Source: a virus
Virus record (IMG/VR): IMGVR_UViG_3300036831_000043
Span: 1 to 39,693 of that record
DNA: 39,693 nt
Reading direction: 5' to 3' (one strand)
Position numbers and translations under genes: made by a program. The notes below the pieces were generated by a model, which saw only the letters and a program-made list of their open reading frames with translations, was not told where the DNA came from and searched no databases. Below, one piece after another: positions 30,146 through 37,168 of this stretch (position 1 is its first letter; each line of letters begins with the position of its first letter).

Positions 30146-30198
30146 GCACTTTTTAATGTGTTCAGAGTGCTGTCATAACGCTAGCGCTGTGCTACACT
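30122..30198. repeat. 11-bp repeat array with dyad, 7 periods (par locus)
   Basis: Seven 11-bp periods between two divergent genes. The left part reads forward (TAGCATAACAG, CAGCAAAGTGC, TAGCACTTTTT) and the right part reads as the reverse complement (AACGCTAGCGC, TGTGCTACACT), so orientation changes near 30160. AGTGTAGCA (30118-30126) and TGCTACACT (30190-30198) form a perfect inverted repeat at the edges. Best candidate for the centromere and par operator. Confidence 0.85.
30171..30198 (+). promoter_or_regulatory. Promoter of parA-RHH operon
   Basis: TGTCAT (30171-30176), a 16-bp spacer carrying CGCTAGCG, and TACACT (30193-30198), with AGGGGCAGGA before the parA ATG at 30222. The operator covers it, which suits autoregulation by the RHH protein. 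Confidence 0.6.
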
Positions 30199-30221
30199 GA
30201 AAAAAACGAATAGGGGCAGGA

Positions 30222-30878
30222 ATGACAATCTATGTTGTCGCCCACACCAAGGGCGGAACGGGCAAGACGACGATTAGCGTCCAGACTTCGCTGGCGCTGT
30301 CACTGCTGGAGCGGCGCGTGTGGTATATCGACGGCGACAACCAGCAGACCGGTATGAAATCCATGACCATGCGCGAAACGCTGGGCAGGCGCGAACCCAT
30401 ACCGGCCAGCGCTTACCCGGACCATGCGCAGATGCGCAGCCAGGCCCGCGCGCAGGCCCGGCTGTTTGATGACACTGTGATAGATTGCGGCGGCGGCGAC
30501 AGCAAAACGCTACGCGTCGCCCTGCTGGTGGCAGACGTGCTTATCGCGCCCATGAATGTTGGAATCTATGAACTTTGGGCGCTGGAAGACCTGGAAAACG
30601 TGGTGCATGAGATCAACGCAGCGCGCGAAACCCCGCTGGTTTGCCGCTCACTGCTGAACTGTGCCGACCCGACCGACACGCCCGACAACCGCGAATGCCG
30701 CGACTACGCGCAGGAATCGGAACTGTTCGGCAACGTGTTCACCACACAGATTGCACGCCGTAAGGCTATCGGGCGCGCGAGTGCGCGCGGCCTGTCGGTT
30801 CAGGAATACACGCCACGCGACGCTAGCGCAGTGGCAGAAATTGACGGCTACATTAACGAACTTTTGAAGGTGCATTAA
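30222..30878 (+). CDS. parA: ParA-family partition ATPase (small, type Ib-like)
   Basis: A 218-aa protein. The deviant Walker A motif HTKGGTGKTT has signature Lys10 and P-loop Lys15; the A' motif is YIDGDNQQT (about 36-43) and the Walker B region is DTVIDCGGGDSK (about 84-95), followed by DVLIAPM. The protein starts directly at the ATPase fold and lacks the N-terminal HTH of type Ia ParA. Type Ib ParA proteins of this size (such as ParF) form ATP-dependent gradients on the nucleoid and move DNA bound by a small partner; operon control is left to the partner. The next gene starts directly after the stop and encodes an RHH protein. An alternative is a ParA-like helper of another process. Confidence 0.88.
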   Translation: MTIYVVAHTKGGTGKTTISVQTSLALSLLERRVWYIDGDNQQTGMKSMTMRETLGRREPIPASAYPDHAQMRSQARAQARLFDDTVIDCGGGDSKTLRVALLVADVLIAPMNVGIYELWALEDLENVVHEINAARETPLVCRSLLNCADPTDTPDNRECRDYAQESELFGNVFTTQIARRKAIGRASARGLSVQEYTPRDASAVAEIDGYINELLKVH

Positions 30879-31154
30879 ATGAACGCAACACGAAAAACCA
30901 GTGAAACCGCAACCGTTTTGCGTGCAGGCCGCAGCAAGGCTACAGTATCGAACGACGCGGCAAAGACGGCGCTTAAAACCGGCGTGAAGAAAACCGCCGC
31001 TGGCAACGCGCGCAAGCGCGAACGCGTCATGGTGAATACACCCGTGGACATGATGCCGCTGATTCGCGCCGACGCAGAGGAAACCGGCGTAACCATGTCT
31101 ACCTGGTATGTTCTGGCCGCGAAAGAAAAACTGGCAAAGGCTAACGGAAAATGA
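30879..31154 (+). CDS. Ribbon-helix-helix protein, putative centromere-binding partner
   Basis: A 91-aa protein starting at the base after the parA stop. Residues 1-47 form a basic, Ala/Thr/Lys/Arg-rich and probably flexible tail. Residues about 48-88 fit the RHH fold: strand ERVMVNTP, helix MMPLIRADAEETG, turn GVT, helix MSTWYVLAAKEKLAKAN. This layout equals that of ParG, omega and other type Ib partition proteins, where the strand pair of each dimer binds a short direct repeat and the flexible tail stimulates the ATPase. I infer that it binds the 11-bp repeats. No experiment or search supports this beyond motif and context. Confidence 0.72.
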   Translation: MNATRKTSETATVLRAGRSKATVSNDAAKTALKTGVKKTAAGNARKRERVMVNTPVDMMPLIRADAEETGVTMSTWYVLAAKEKLAKANGK

Positions 31155-31618
31155 AACCCGGCGCGCTGTTCGATTGGCTGTACGACCGCATAGGCAACCC
31201 ATACGACGCGCGCTGGACCGCCGCCCACTGCGCCAGCATGGGCGTAACGCAGGCGGCCCGTGTAGTGGGCATGCTGGCGCCCGCCGAAGCCGTCCAGGAT
31301 TACGTGCATACCGTCATGCGCGGCGAACGCGCGCTGGAGTGGTGGAAACAGGGTTTTTCCGCTGTCGGCTCACTGATGCCCATGATTTTTATGATCGCAG
31401 GCCAGTACCTGAACGGCTCCATAGGCTGGTGGATTTTTGCGGCCCAATGCGTCTGGCTGTTTCTGTGGACGTTCGTCGGTCTGCCCTGGCTGTTCTACAC
31501 GATAACCGCCCAGCAGCTGGAGCTACGCGCGAACGCGCTTACGGCCATGTGTGAAAGGAGCAACGCCACCCAGGAACAGTTAAACCGTGCGGCGCAGCGT
31601 CTGGACATGGGCGAATAA
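31151..31618 (+). CDS. Membrane protein in par operon
   Basis: A 155-aa protein. Two hydrophobic spans, about residues 74-92 (GSLMPMIFMIAGQYLNG) and 95-120 (WWIFAAQCVWLFLWTFVGLP), are linked by a tight turn, giving a hairpin membrane protein with both ends on the same side. The C-terminal helix is charged (LELRANALTAMCERSNATQE). It overlaps the RHH gene by ATGA. Possible roles: holin, or an envelope-altering protein of the prophage state; no family recognised. Confidence 0.68.
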   Translation: MKPGALFDWLYDRIGNPYDARWTAAHCASMGVTQAARVVGMLAPAEAVQDYVHTVMRGERALEWWKQGFSAVGSLMPMIFMIAGQYLNGSIGWWIFAAQCVWLFLWTFVGLPWLFYTITAQQLELRANALTAMCERSNATQEQLNRAAQRLDMGE

Positions 31619-31818
31619 TGGACCATCAAAACGACGAAACACGCCGCGTAGCCAAGGTAATGCACGCGCTCGCGCAGATTGAAGCGCTCGTAAATAATAA
31701 CGGTCTGCCCATGTACCAGCTACGCCCGCGCGTGCGCGAACAGCTGGACAATGCACGCCGCGCGCTTCTGCTGGACGACGACGGCAACCAGCGCAGCCCG
31801 AAAGGCCCGACCGCATGA
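31618..31818 (+). CDS. Hypothetical protein
   Basis: A 66-aa helical protein (RRVAKVMHALAQIEALVNNN, VREQLDNARRALLLDDD). It overlaps both neighbours (TAATG and ATGA), so it is tightly coupled in the par operon. Family unknown. Confidence 0.65.
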   Translation: MDHQNDETRRVAKVMHALAQIEALVNNNGLPMYQLRPRVREQLDNARRALLLDDDGNQRSPKGPTA

Positions 31819-32435
31819 AACAGCAACCCGACCTGAACGCACTGACGCCCGCGCAGCGCGAAAACGCGCGTAATAAGCACGTCATAACGGAAATCCTGAA
31901 CCAGCGACACTGGCCAAAACTGAACGCCCGCGCCCGCGATGCAATCGAAAATCCGGCGCTGGACGACGCCGACAAGACGCGCGCCCTGTACGCGGCAACC
32001 GCGCCGCTGGAAAAGGATATGGGCGCGTTTTCGGCGTGTCGCAAGGGCTGTTCGCATTGTTGTCATATCGCCGTGGCCGTGAATCAGGCCGAAGCGCAGA
32101 TAATCGGCGAACATATCGGCCAGCTACCCGAACACCCGGCAAACCGTGGCATGGAAGGGCGCGACGGCTTCGCCGAATTCGTGCCGCTGGGATACGAAAA
32201 CCCGTGCCCGTTTCTGGTGGATAACCAGTGCAGCATTTACGACGTTCGGCCTAGCGCGTGCCGTCTGCATTTCAGCCTGGACATTAGCCCCGATATCTGC
32301 AAACTGGACGAAGCGCGCCCCGTGCTGTTATACGGCCATATCAATATCGACATGCTGGGCGTTTATGCAGCGGGCGGCCCGCATGATTGCGTGATAGCCG
32401 ACATACGCGAATTTTTTCCGAAGGGTAAAACATGA
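31815..32435 (+). CDS. YkgJ-type Cys-cluster protein
   Basis: A 206-aa protein. The segment FSACRKGCSHCCHIAV has four Cys in the CxxxCxxCC pattern (Cys75, 79, 82, 83), and CPFLVDNQCSIYDVRPSACR (Cys131, 139, 149) completes the YkgJ/Fliy family motif, which is thought to bind zinc or an iron centre. An N-terminal helical domain of about 70 residues precedes it. The biochemical role of the family is not settled. Members appear in phages, and here the gene belongs to the par operon (ATGA overlaps on both sides). Confidence 0.82.
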   Translation: MKQQPDLNALTPAQRENARNKHVITEILNQRHWPKLNARARDAIENPALDDADKTRALYAATAPLEKDMGAFSACRKGCSHCCHIAVAVNQAEAQIIGEHIGQLPEHPANRGMEGRDGFAEFVPLGYENPCPFLVDNQCSIYDVRPSACRLHFSLDISPDICKLDEARPVLLYGHINIDMLGVYAAGGPHDCVIADIREFFPKGKT

Positions 32436-33145
32436 CAGCCAAAACCCGGAAACAGCAGGAAACCATTCTGACCGGCGCAGCTGTCGCGGCCCGCTCCATG
32501 GCAGGCGTGAAAATCTGCGGCGCGTTCGGCATGGATGACGCCGAAACGCTGGTTTTCGTCACGGTCGGCGGCGACGATTCAGGCATTACGCCGCGCCAGC
32601 TGGGCCGCGCGCTGGAGCGCGTGGGAACCAGCTTACAGGGCAAACAGAACACCGACGCAGACGTAACCATGATTCGCCGGAACGCCAACGGCGACGACGT
32701 GTTACCGCTCGATACGCCGCTGGGCGACATGGGCGCCGTGGGCGCCAGAGCCCGCACCAGCAGCGCCAGCAAACCCGGCGCCGAACCGACGATAACCGGA
32801 TTGCAGATTGTCGCCCTGCTGAAACTCGCCGAAAAGGTAGGCCGCAACCTGGGCCGCGCGCTGGCCTATAAAGACGTGCTGGGCAGCGCAGAAAAGCGGC
32901 TGAAAGAACAGGAAGAAATTTTAAAGACCGCCAAAGAGGGCAGCGACGCCAGCGCTATCTGCATGGGCGAAATCATGGCGTACCGCGTTCTGCTGGATGC
33001 GTTCGACGGCGCCATAGATTACTTTACCAGTGAGGGTTCCGGCGCCATGGAAACCCTGTCGCGCTATGTGGTAGACGAAAACATACCCGGCGTGGAAGAC
33101 GCCGCCGAAGCGCTGGTAAAAGGCAGCGAAGACGCGCCGGGCTAG
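32432..33145 (+). CDS. Hypothetical protein with coiled-coil
   Basis: A 237-aa protein. An Ala-rich N-terminal half precedes a helical region AEKRLKEQEEILKTAKEGSD that could form a coiled coil and a C-terminal part AMETLSRYVVDENIPGVEDA. No catalytic motif. Family unknown; last part of the overlapping cistron series from parA. Confidence 0.65.
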   Translation: MTAKTRKQQETILTGAAVAARSMAGVKICGAFGMDDAETLVFVTVGGDDSGITPRQLGRALERVGTSLQGKQNTDADVTMIRRNANGDDVLPLDTPLGDMGAVGARARTSSASKPGAEPTITGLQIVALLKLAEKVGRNLGRALAYKDVLGSAEKRLKEQEEILKTAKEGSDASAICMGEIMAYRVLLDAFDGAIDYFTSEGSGAMETLSRYVVDENIPGVEDAAEALVKGSEDAPG

Positions 33146-33147
33146 TC

Positions 33148-33351
33148 ATGCGCCGCGTGTTGCAGGTTAGCACCCGGAACTGGGTTGCTGGCGCAGTGTG
33201 GGAGAATGACGGCGGCGGCTGGCACTGTGTACGGGCCGCCCCGATTATTGGCTGGATGCTGAAATGCAGCGCCATAGAAGCGCGCGACCGGCTGGAACTC
33301 AGCCGCTATAAATACGAATGGTTTTACGCCGACGCCGTGCCACCTGACTGA
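33148..33351 (+). CDS. Small hypothetical protein
   Basis: A 67-aa protein starting 2 bases after the previous stop, with aromatic-rich beta segments (VSTRNWVAGAVWENDGGGWH). No family recognised. Weak ribosome site, probably coupled to the gene before. Confidence 0.58.
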   Translation: MRRVLQVSTRNWVAGAVWENDGGGWHCVRAAPIIGWMLKCSAIEARDRLELSRYKYEWFYADAVPPD

Positions 33352-33363
33352 TTAGGGGGCTGT

Positions 33364-33783
33364 ATGCGCCGTGACGATTGCACTATTGCCGACGACCTCG
33401 CAGACGCGGATTTGCACGCGCTTTGCTTGCGCTGGGCCGAATGGCACAGGGAACACGGGCTACTGGTCCCGCCGATCCCGAAAAATATCCTGGCCCGATA
33501 TCAGCCGTCCAAAGTGCGGCCCGCGCCCTATATCGGCTTTTCCCCCGCGCTGTCGCTATTCAACACGGCCATAAATGCCCAGGACGACAGCCCCGCCAAA
33601 AACGCGTTCCTGCTGTTCTACCTGGTCCCGGCGCGCAGCGTAAAGGAATCAGCCGCCGCCCTCGAAATCAGCCGCGACGGCTTTTACAGGCGCGTTCGGC
33701 GGTTCCGGCGCAAAGCCTATAACACGGCGCTGGCGCTGGAGAAATCCGCCGAATCGGCCCGCGTTCTGGCAGCGGAATGCTAG
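33364..33783 (+). CDS. HTH antiterminator-like late regulator
   Basis: A 139-aa protein. TAGGGGGCTGT precedes the ATG. The C-terminal part, FLLFYLVPARSVKESAAALE, then ISRDGFYRRVRRFRRKAYNT, is an HTH of the sigma-factor-like type seen in phage Q antitermination proteins, with a strongly basic recognition helix. The N-terminal part (LRWAEWHREHGLL) also fits that family layout. The gene lies directly before the late leader, which contains a terminator, the arrangement of Q, pR' and tR' in lambdoid phages. A transcription activator of the late promoter is the alternative. Its stop lies in a repeat unit. Confidence 0.62.
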   Translation: MRRDDCTIADDLADADLHALCLRWAEWHREHGLLVPPIPKNILARYQPSKVRPAPYIGFSPALSLFNTAINAQDDSPAKNAFLLFYLVPARSVKESAAALEISRDGFYRRVRRFRRKAYNTALALEKSAESARVLAAEC

Positions 33784-33802
33784 CATTGTGCTAGCGTTAT
33801 GA
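33770..33802 (+). repeat. 11-bp repeat array, 3 units
   Basis: CAGCGGAATGC (33770), TAGCATTGTGC (33781) and TAGCGTTATGA (33792) in phase. The first unit lies in the end of the antiterminator-like gene, the stop comes from the second, and the array stands just before the late leader. Confidence 0.75.
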
Positions 33803-33930
33803 ACGTGTAGACAGATTCTGTCTTAAAAAAGGTTTTGGGGCCAGTCTACAAAAAACCCTATTATTGCCCGTGATTCGATAGGTTGTGGCCGTGCGCCCAG
33901 CGGATTGAGTCAGACCCTTCGTTAGAATTA
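33803..33930 (+). promoter_or_regulatory. Late leader with dyad elements
   Basis: About 130 bases with AGACAG/CTGTCT (33809-33823, 3-base loop) and a wider TAGAC/GTCTA pair (33808-33812 with 33844-33848). A weak promoter TTGGGG (33835-33840), 18-bp spacer, TATTAT (33859-33864) is possible. This is where the late promoter and the antiterminator target should lie. The exact promoter is uncertain. Confidence 0.45.
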
Positions 33931-33933
33931 ATC

Positions 33934-33966
33934 GCCCGCCAGCCCTCACTGTGCGGGCTTTTTTTT
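33934..33966 (+). terminator. Late-leader terminator
   Basis: Stem GCCCGC (33934-33939) with GCGGGC (33953-33958), 13-base loop, then eight T, just before the first late gene. It would stop late transcription unless antitermination occurs. Confidence 0.8.
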
Positions 33967-33979
33967 GGGAGCGCGAACC

Positions 33980-34630
33980 ATGGCTGACCCCGTGCTTAAT
34001 TATCCGGTTACGCCCGCGAATATCACGCGCGAAGCCATTTACGCCGCCCAGCTGGCCGCCCGTGTGGCGCCGACACGCCCGCCGCTGACCCTCGCAGGCG
34101 CGACCGTGCAGGCCAGACGCGACGCGCTGGCGGCGGCGTCGTCACTGACGCCCGAACAGCGGCTGGAGATTTACCCGCAAACGATCAATGCGGAATACCT
34201 GACGCCCATGTCAACGCTGATTGCCGCAGGCGACCAGCAGGCGATGGACAATTACGGAATCTGGATCAACCCGCAAGTCGGCGACGAATTTTTACGCCGC
34301 GCCGACGCCGCCGCCAGTGCCGACAACGTACCGGCTACCATTACCGTTGGCAGCGTTTCTAACAACGTGCCCGCCGATGGGACGACCCCATGCGCTGCGA
34401 CCTTTACCGTGCGGAACGCAGCCGGTACGGCACTGCCCGGCATTGCGGTTTCGTTTACCGTGGCCAGCGCGAGCGGCAATGCACACCTGGCGGCGGCAAA
34501 CGGGACAACCGACAGCCAGGGCGTAGCAGGCGCCGCCGTGACCAATACGACCGCCGAAGACGTAACCGTGACTGCGACCGCAGGCGCGGCCACTATTACG
34601 GCTACTGCAACCTTTGTGGCGGCGTCATGA
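33980..34630 (+). CDS. Virion protein with Big_1 Ig-like domain
   Basis: A 216-aa protein starting at ATG 33980 after GGGAGCGCGAACC. Residues 1 to about 115 are helical with no known motif; residues about 120-216 form a bacterial Ig-like (Big_1/invasin) domain with VSNNVPADGTTPCAATFTVR, then the GTALPGIAVSFTVAS strand and TDSQGVAGAAVTNTTAEDVT. Ig-like domains decorate phage capsids and tails and bind loosely to cell-surface carbohydrates. It is the first late gene, ahead of the terminase, so a capsid decoration protein is a fair guess. Confidence 0.72.
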   Translation: MADPVLNYPVTPANITREAIYAAQLAARVAPTRPPLTLAGATVQARRDALAAASSLTPEQRLEIYPQTINAEYLTPMSTLIAAGDQQAMDNYGIWINPQVGDEFLRRADAAASADNVPATITVGSVSNNVPADGTTPCAATFTVRNAAGTALPGIAVSFTVASASGNAHLAAANGTTDSQGVAGAAVTNTTAEDVTVTATAGAATITATATFVAAS

Positions 34631-35175
34631 GCGGCAGCGGCGGCGCCGACGCGACCAGCGCCCAGGCGTCGGGCTTGCAGGGTCTGCTGTCGAAAATCAC
34701 GGGCGGCAGTAGTGGCGCGGGCGCGTCGCAGTTTTCCGCCGATGGTTCGGCGCCGTCACAGTTCACCATGCCAGGCGGCCAGATTCCCCAGTATCAGGGC
34801 GCGGCCATGATGCCCGCGACGCTCGGCGGCGCCCAGGGCGTGCAGGATGCGCAGAACTGGACCCAGGCCGTGCAGGATCAGAGCGGCATGAGTGCGGCCA
34901 ATATCCAGCAGCTGATGCAGGGGCTAGGCGGGACCGCAGGCGCCCTACAGGCGCCCCAGCAACAGCAGCAGATGGCACGCGCACCGGCTGGGGCTCGCGC
35001 AGGCAGTGGCCAGGCGCAGAACTTCACGCCGACCCAGTTGCAGACCATGCCGACCGGCCCGACGCAGGGCACGACCAATTTGCAAAGCCCTGTCGGCGCT
35101 TCGACCGGCCAGACGCAGGCCGTCCAGAACCTGATGCAGCTGTTAAAACTCGGCAACAGCGGGTTTCAGATTTAA
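34627..35175 (+). CDS. Gly/Gln-rich putative virion protein
   Basis: A 182-aa protein overlapping the previous gene by ATGA. Low-complexity Ser/Gly/Gln/Ala sequence, with MSGSGGADATSAQASGLQGL at the start and Gln-rich stretches (LQAPQQQQQMARAP). Composition is like the ejection proteins at 7-9 kb, so it may be a further internal virion protein or spacer. Family unknown. Confidence 0.58.
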   Translation: MSGSGGADATSAQASGLQGLLSKITGGSSGAGASQFSADGSAPSQFTMPGGQIPQYQGAAMMPATLGGAQGVQDAQNWTQAVQDQSGMSAANIQQLMQGLGGTAGALQAPQQQQQMARAPAGARAGSGQAQNFTPTQLQTMPTGPTQGTTNLQSPVGASTGQTQAVQNLMQLLKLGNSGFQI

Positions 35176-35244
35176 AGCACTCCGAACCGTTCATTTTCGC
35201 CCTACACGATACCCGGCCAGCCGGATTCGCGCGGAGAAACGACC

Positions 35245-35781
35245 ATGCCAGCACACGAACGCCGCCGTTTTGAGTACGTCACCGAACGTATGCGGCAACA
35301 GGCTACAGGCTTTGACCCGGAATTTATCGTATTTGCGCGCAAGCTCGCATTACTGGGGCTGTCGCGCCGCGAAATCGCCCGCAACCTGGGGGCGTCGCCC
35401 AATACGTTTGATATCTGGTGCAGGGATTACCCCGAATTCCGCCGCGCGCTGGACGACGGAATGGTAATTGGTGATTTTGCCGTGGTGGAAGGGCTGTTAA
35501 AGCGCTGCACCGGCTATTTCGTCAAATGCCGCGAATGGAAGGGCGGTAACGTCGTCGGCGAAAAGGAATCGTATGTGCCGCCAGAAGTCGGCGCGTGCCA
35601 GTTCTGGCTGATTAACCGCCAGCCCGACCTGTGGAAGCCGGTAACGAAGATTGAAACGGGCGCGCCGTCGTATAGCGACCTGAACGCCCGCCCGATGATC
35701 GAATATCCGCCGAAACAGCCGGAAAGTAACGAACCGATAGCTGCACCCGATGCCGCGCCGAATCCAGCCCCGCAGGAATGA
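35245..35781 (+). CDS. terS: Terminase small subunit
   Basis: A 178-aa protein with CGGAGAAACGACC upstream of the ATG. The HTH-like segment FARKLALLGLSRREIARNLG, then ASPNTFDIWCRDYPEFRRAL, is the DNA-recognition type found in phage small terminases, followed by a helix region for oligomerisation and a Pro/Ala-rich tail. It recognises packaging DNA and feeds it to the large subunit. The next gene, which overlaps by 32 bases, is the large terminase. Confidence 0.85.
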   Translation: MPAHERRRFEYVTERMRQQATGFDPEFIVFARKLALLGLSRREIARNLGASPNTFDIWCRDYPEFRRALDDGMVIGDFAVVEGLLKRCTGYFVKCREWKGGNVVGEKESYVPPEVGACQFWLINRQPDLWKPVTKIETGAPSYSDLNARPMIEYPPKQPESNEPIAAPDAAPNPAPQE

Positions 35782-37159
35782 CTGGGACGACGGCGACGAA
35801 CCGGACGGGGAAATAGCAGTACAGACCGCCTGGACGCCGACGCCGAAACAGGCTGAATACCTCGCGGCGTCTGAATTCGAAGTGCTGTACGGCGGCGCAG
35901 CTGGTGGCGGCAAAACCGACGCGCTGGTAATCGACGCCATGGGGCTATGGCAGAACGCGATTCTGCATAGCGATTACAAGGCAATCATTTTTCGCCCGAC
36001 ATACCCCGAACTGCGCGAGATTGAACAGCGCATGAGGGAAATTTACCCGCTGGCCTATCCTGGCGCGGAATTCAATAAAACCGATCACGTCTGGCACTTT
36101 CCCAGCGGCGCCGAAATATACACGTCGTATCTGGAGCGCGAGGAAGACCGCTATAACTGGCAGTCGTTCGAATTCCAGTTCATTGCATTCGAAGAACTGA
36201 CGCAGTGGCCGAACGACGTTTGTTACACGTACCTTTTTTCGCGCTTGCGCACGTCCAATCCTGATTTGCGATGCGTCATACGCGCGAACTGCAACCCAGG
36301 CGGGCGCGGTCATGCCTGGGTCCGCAAGCGCTGGGGAATCAGGGACGACGGCGGCCCGACGCTATCACGGCAGATAGTGGAACTGGCCAGCGGCGAACAG
36401 CGCACCATTTCGCGGCGGTTCATTCCGGCGCGTCTGTCTGATAACCCGTATCTTGGGGCCGACTATGAAGCGACCTTGCTATTGCTCGGCGAAATGGAGC
36501 GGCGCGCGCTGTTATCGGGACGCTGGGACGTGATAGAAATTCCCGGCGCGATTTATAAAAAGGAACTGGAAACAGCCTTTTTCCAGAATCGCATAGGCCG
36601 CGTTCCGCACGAACCGACACTGCCCGTCCATACCGTGTGGGATTTGGGCGTGGGCGACGCCACCGCCATATGGTTCTGCCAGGTTGTCGGTATGGAGCGG
36701 CGCTGTATCGACTATTACGAAATGACTGGCGAAGGGTTGCCGCACTATGCGCGCGTGCTGAAAGAGCGGGAATACAACTATGGGTTGCACTTCGCGCCGC
36801 ACGATATCGCGGTTAGGGAACTGGGCACAGGCCGCAGCCGTTTCGAAGTCGCGCAAAGCCTGGGCATTCAGTTTCAGACGACGCCGAATTTACCGCTGGA
36901 AGACGGCATACACGCGGCCCGAACCATTCTGCCCACTATCTGGTTTGACGCGGAAAAGTGCGCGCGGGGCGTCGAATGCCTGACCAATTACCGGCGCGAA
37001 TATAAAGAAAAGTATGGCGAGTTTTCGAGTCTGCCCGTGCATGACTGGGCAAGCCATGGCGCTGACGCGTTCCGCTATCTCGCGCTGGACGTGCCCATGA
37101 TGACCAACGCCACCAGCTGGGGCAGTTCGCTGAAATATCCCAAGCTCACCATTGCGTAA
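35750..37159 (+). CDS. terL: Terminase large subunit
   Basis: A 469-aa protein. ATPase motifs: an adenine-type Gln in TPKQAEYL, Walker A GGAAGGGKT (residues 48-56) and Walker B FQFIAFEE (142-149), with NCNPGG as a coupling motif. Nuclease domain: VWDLGVGDAT (Asp about 298) and HDWASHGADAFRYL (about 428-441), RNase H-like acidic sites. It cuts and pumps phage DNA into the head; the motif set suits headful packaging as well as other types. The ATG at 35750 overlaps terS and lacks a ribosome site, so coupling is likely; no alternative start fits better. Confidence 0.93.
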   Translation: MPRRIQPRRNDWDDGDEPDGEIAVQTAWTPTPKQAEYLAASEFEVLYGGAAGGGKTDALVIDAMGLWQNAILHSDYKAIIFRPTYPELREIEQRMREIYPLAYPGAEFNKTDHVWHFPSGAEIYTSYLEREEDRYNWQSFEFQFIAFEELTQWPNDVCYTYLFSRLRTSNPDLRCVIRANCNPGGRGHAWVRKRWGIRDDGGPTLSRQIVELASGEQRTISRRFIPARLSDNPYLGADYEATLLLLGEMERRALLSGRWDVIEIPGAIYKKELETAFFQNRIGRVPHEPTLPVHTVWDLGVGDATAIWFCQVVGMERRCIDYYEMTGEGLPHYARVLKEREYNYGLHFAPHDIAVRELGTGRSRFEVAQSLGIQFQTTPNLPLEDGIHAARTILPTIWFDAEKCARGVECLTNYRREYKEKYGEFSSLPVHDWASHGADAFRYLALDVPMMTNATSWGSSLKYPKLTIA

Positions 37160-37168
37160 GGGGGCTGT

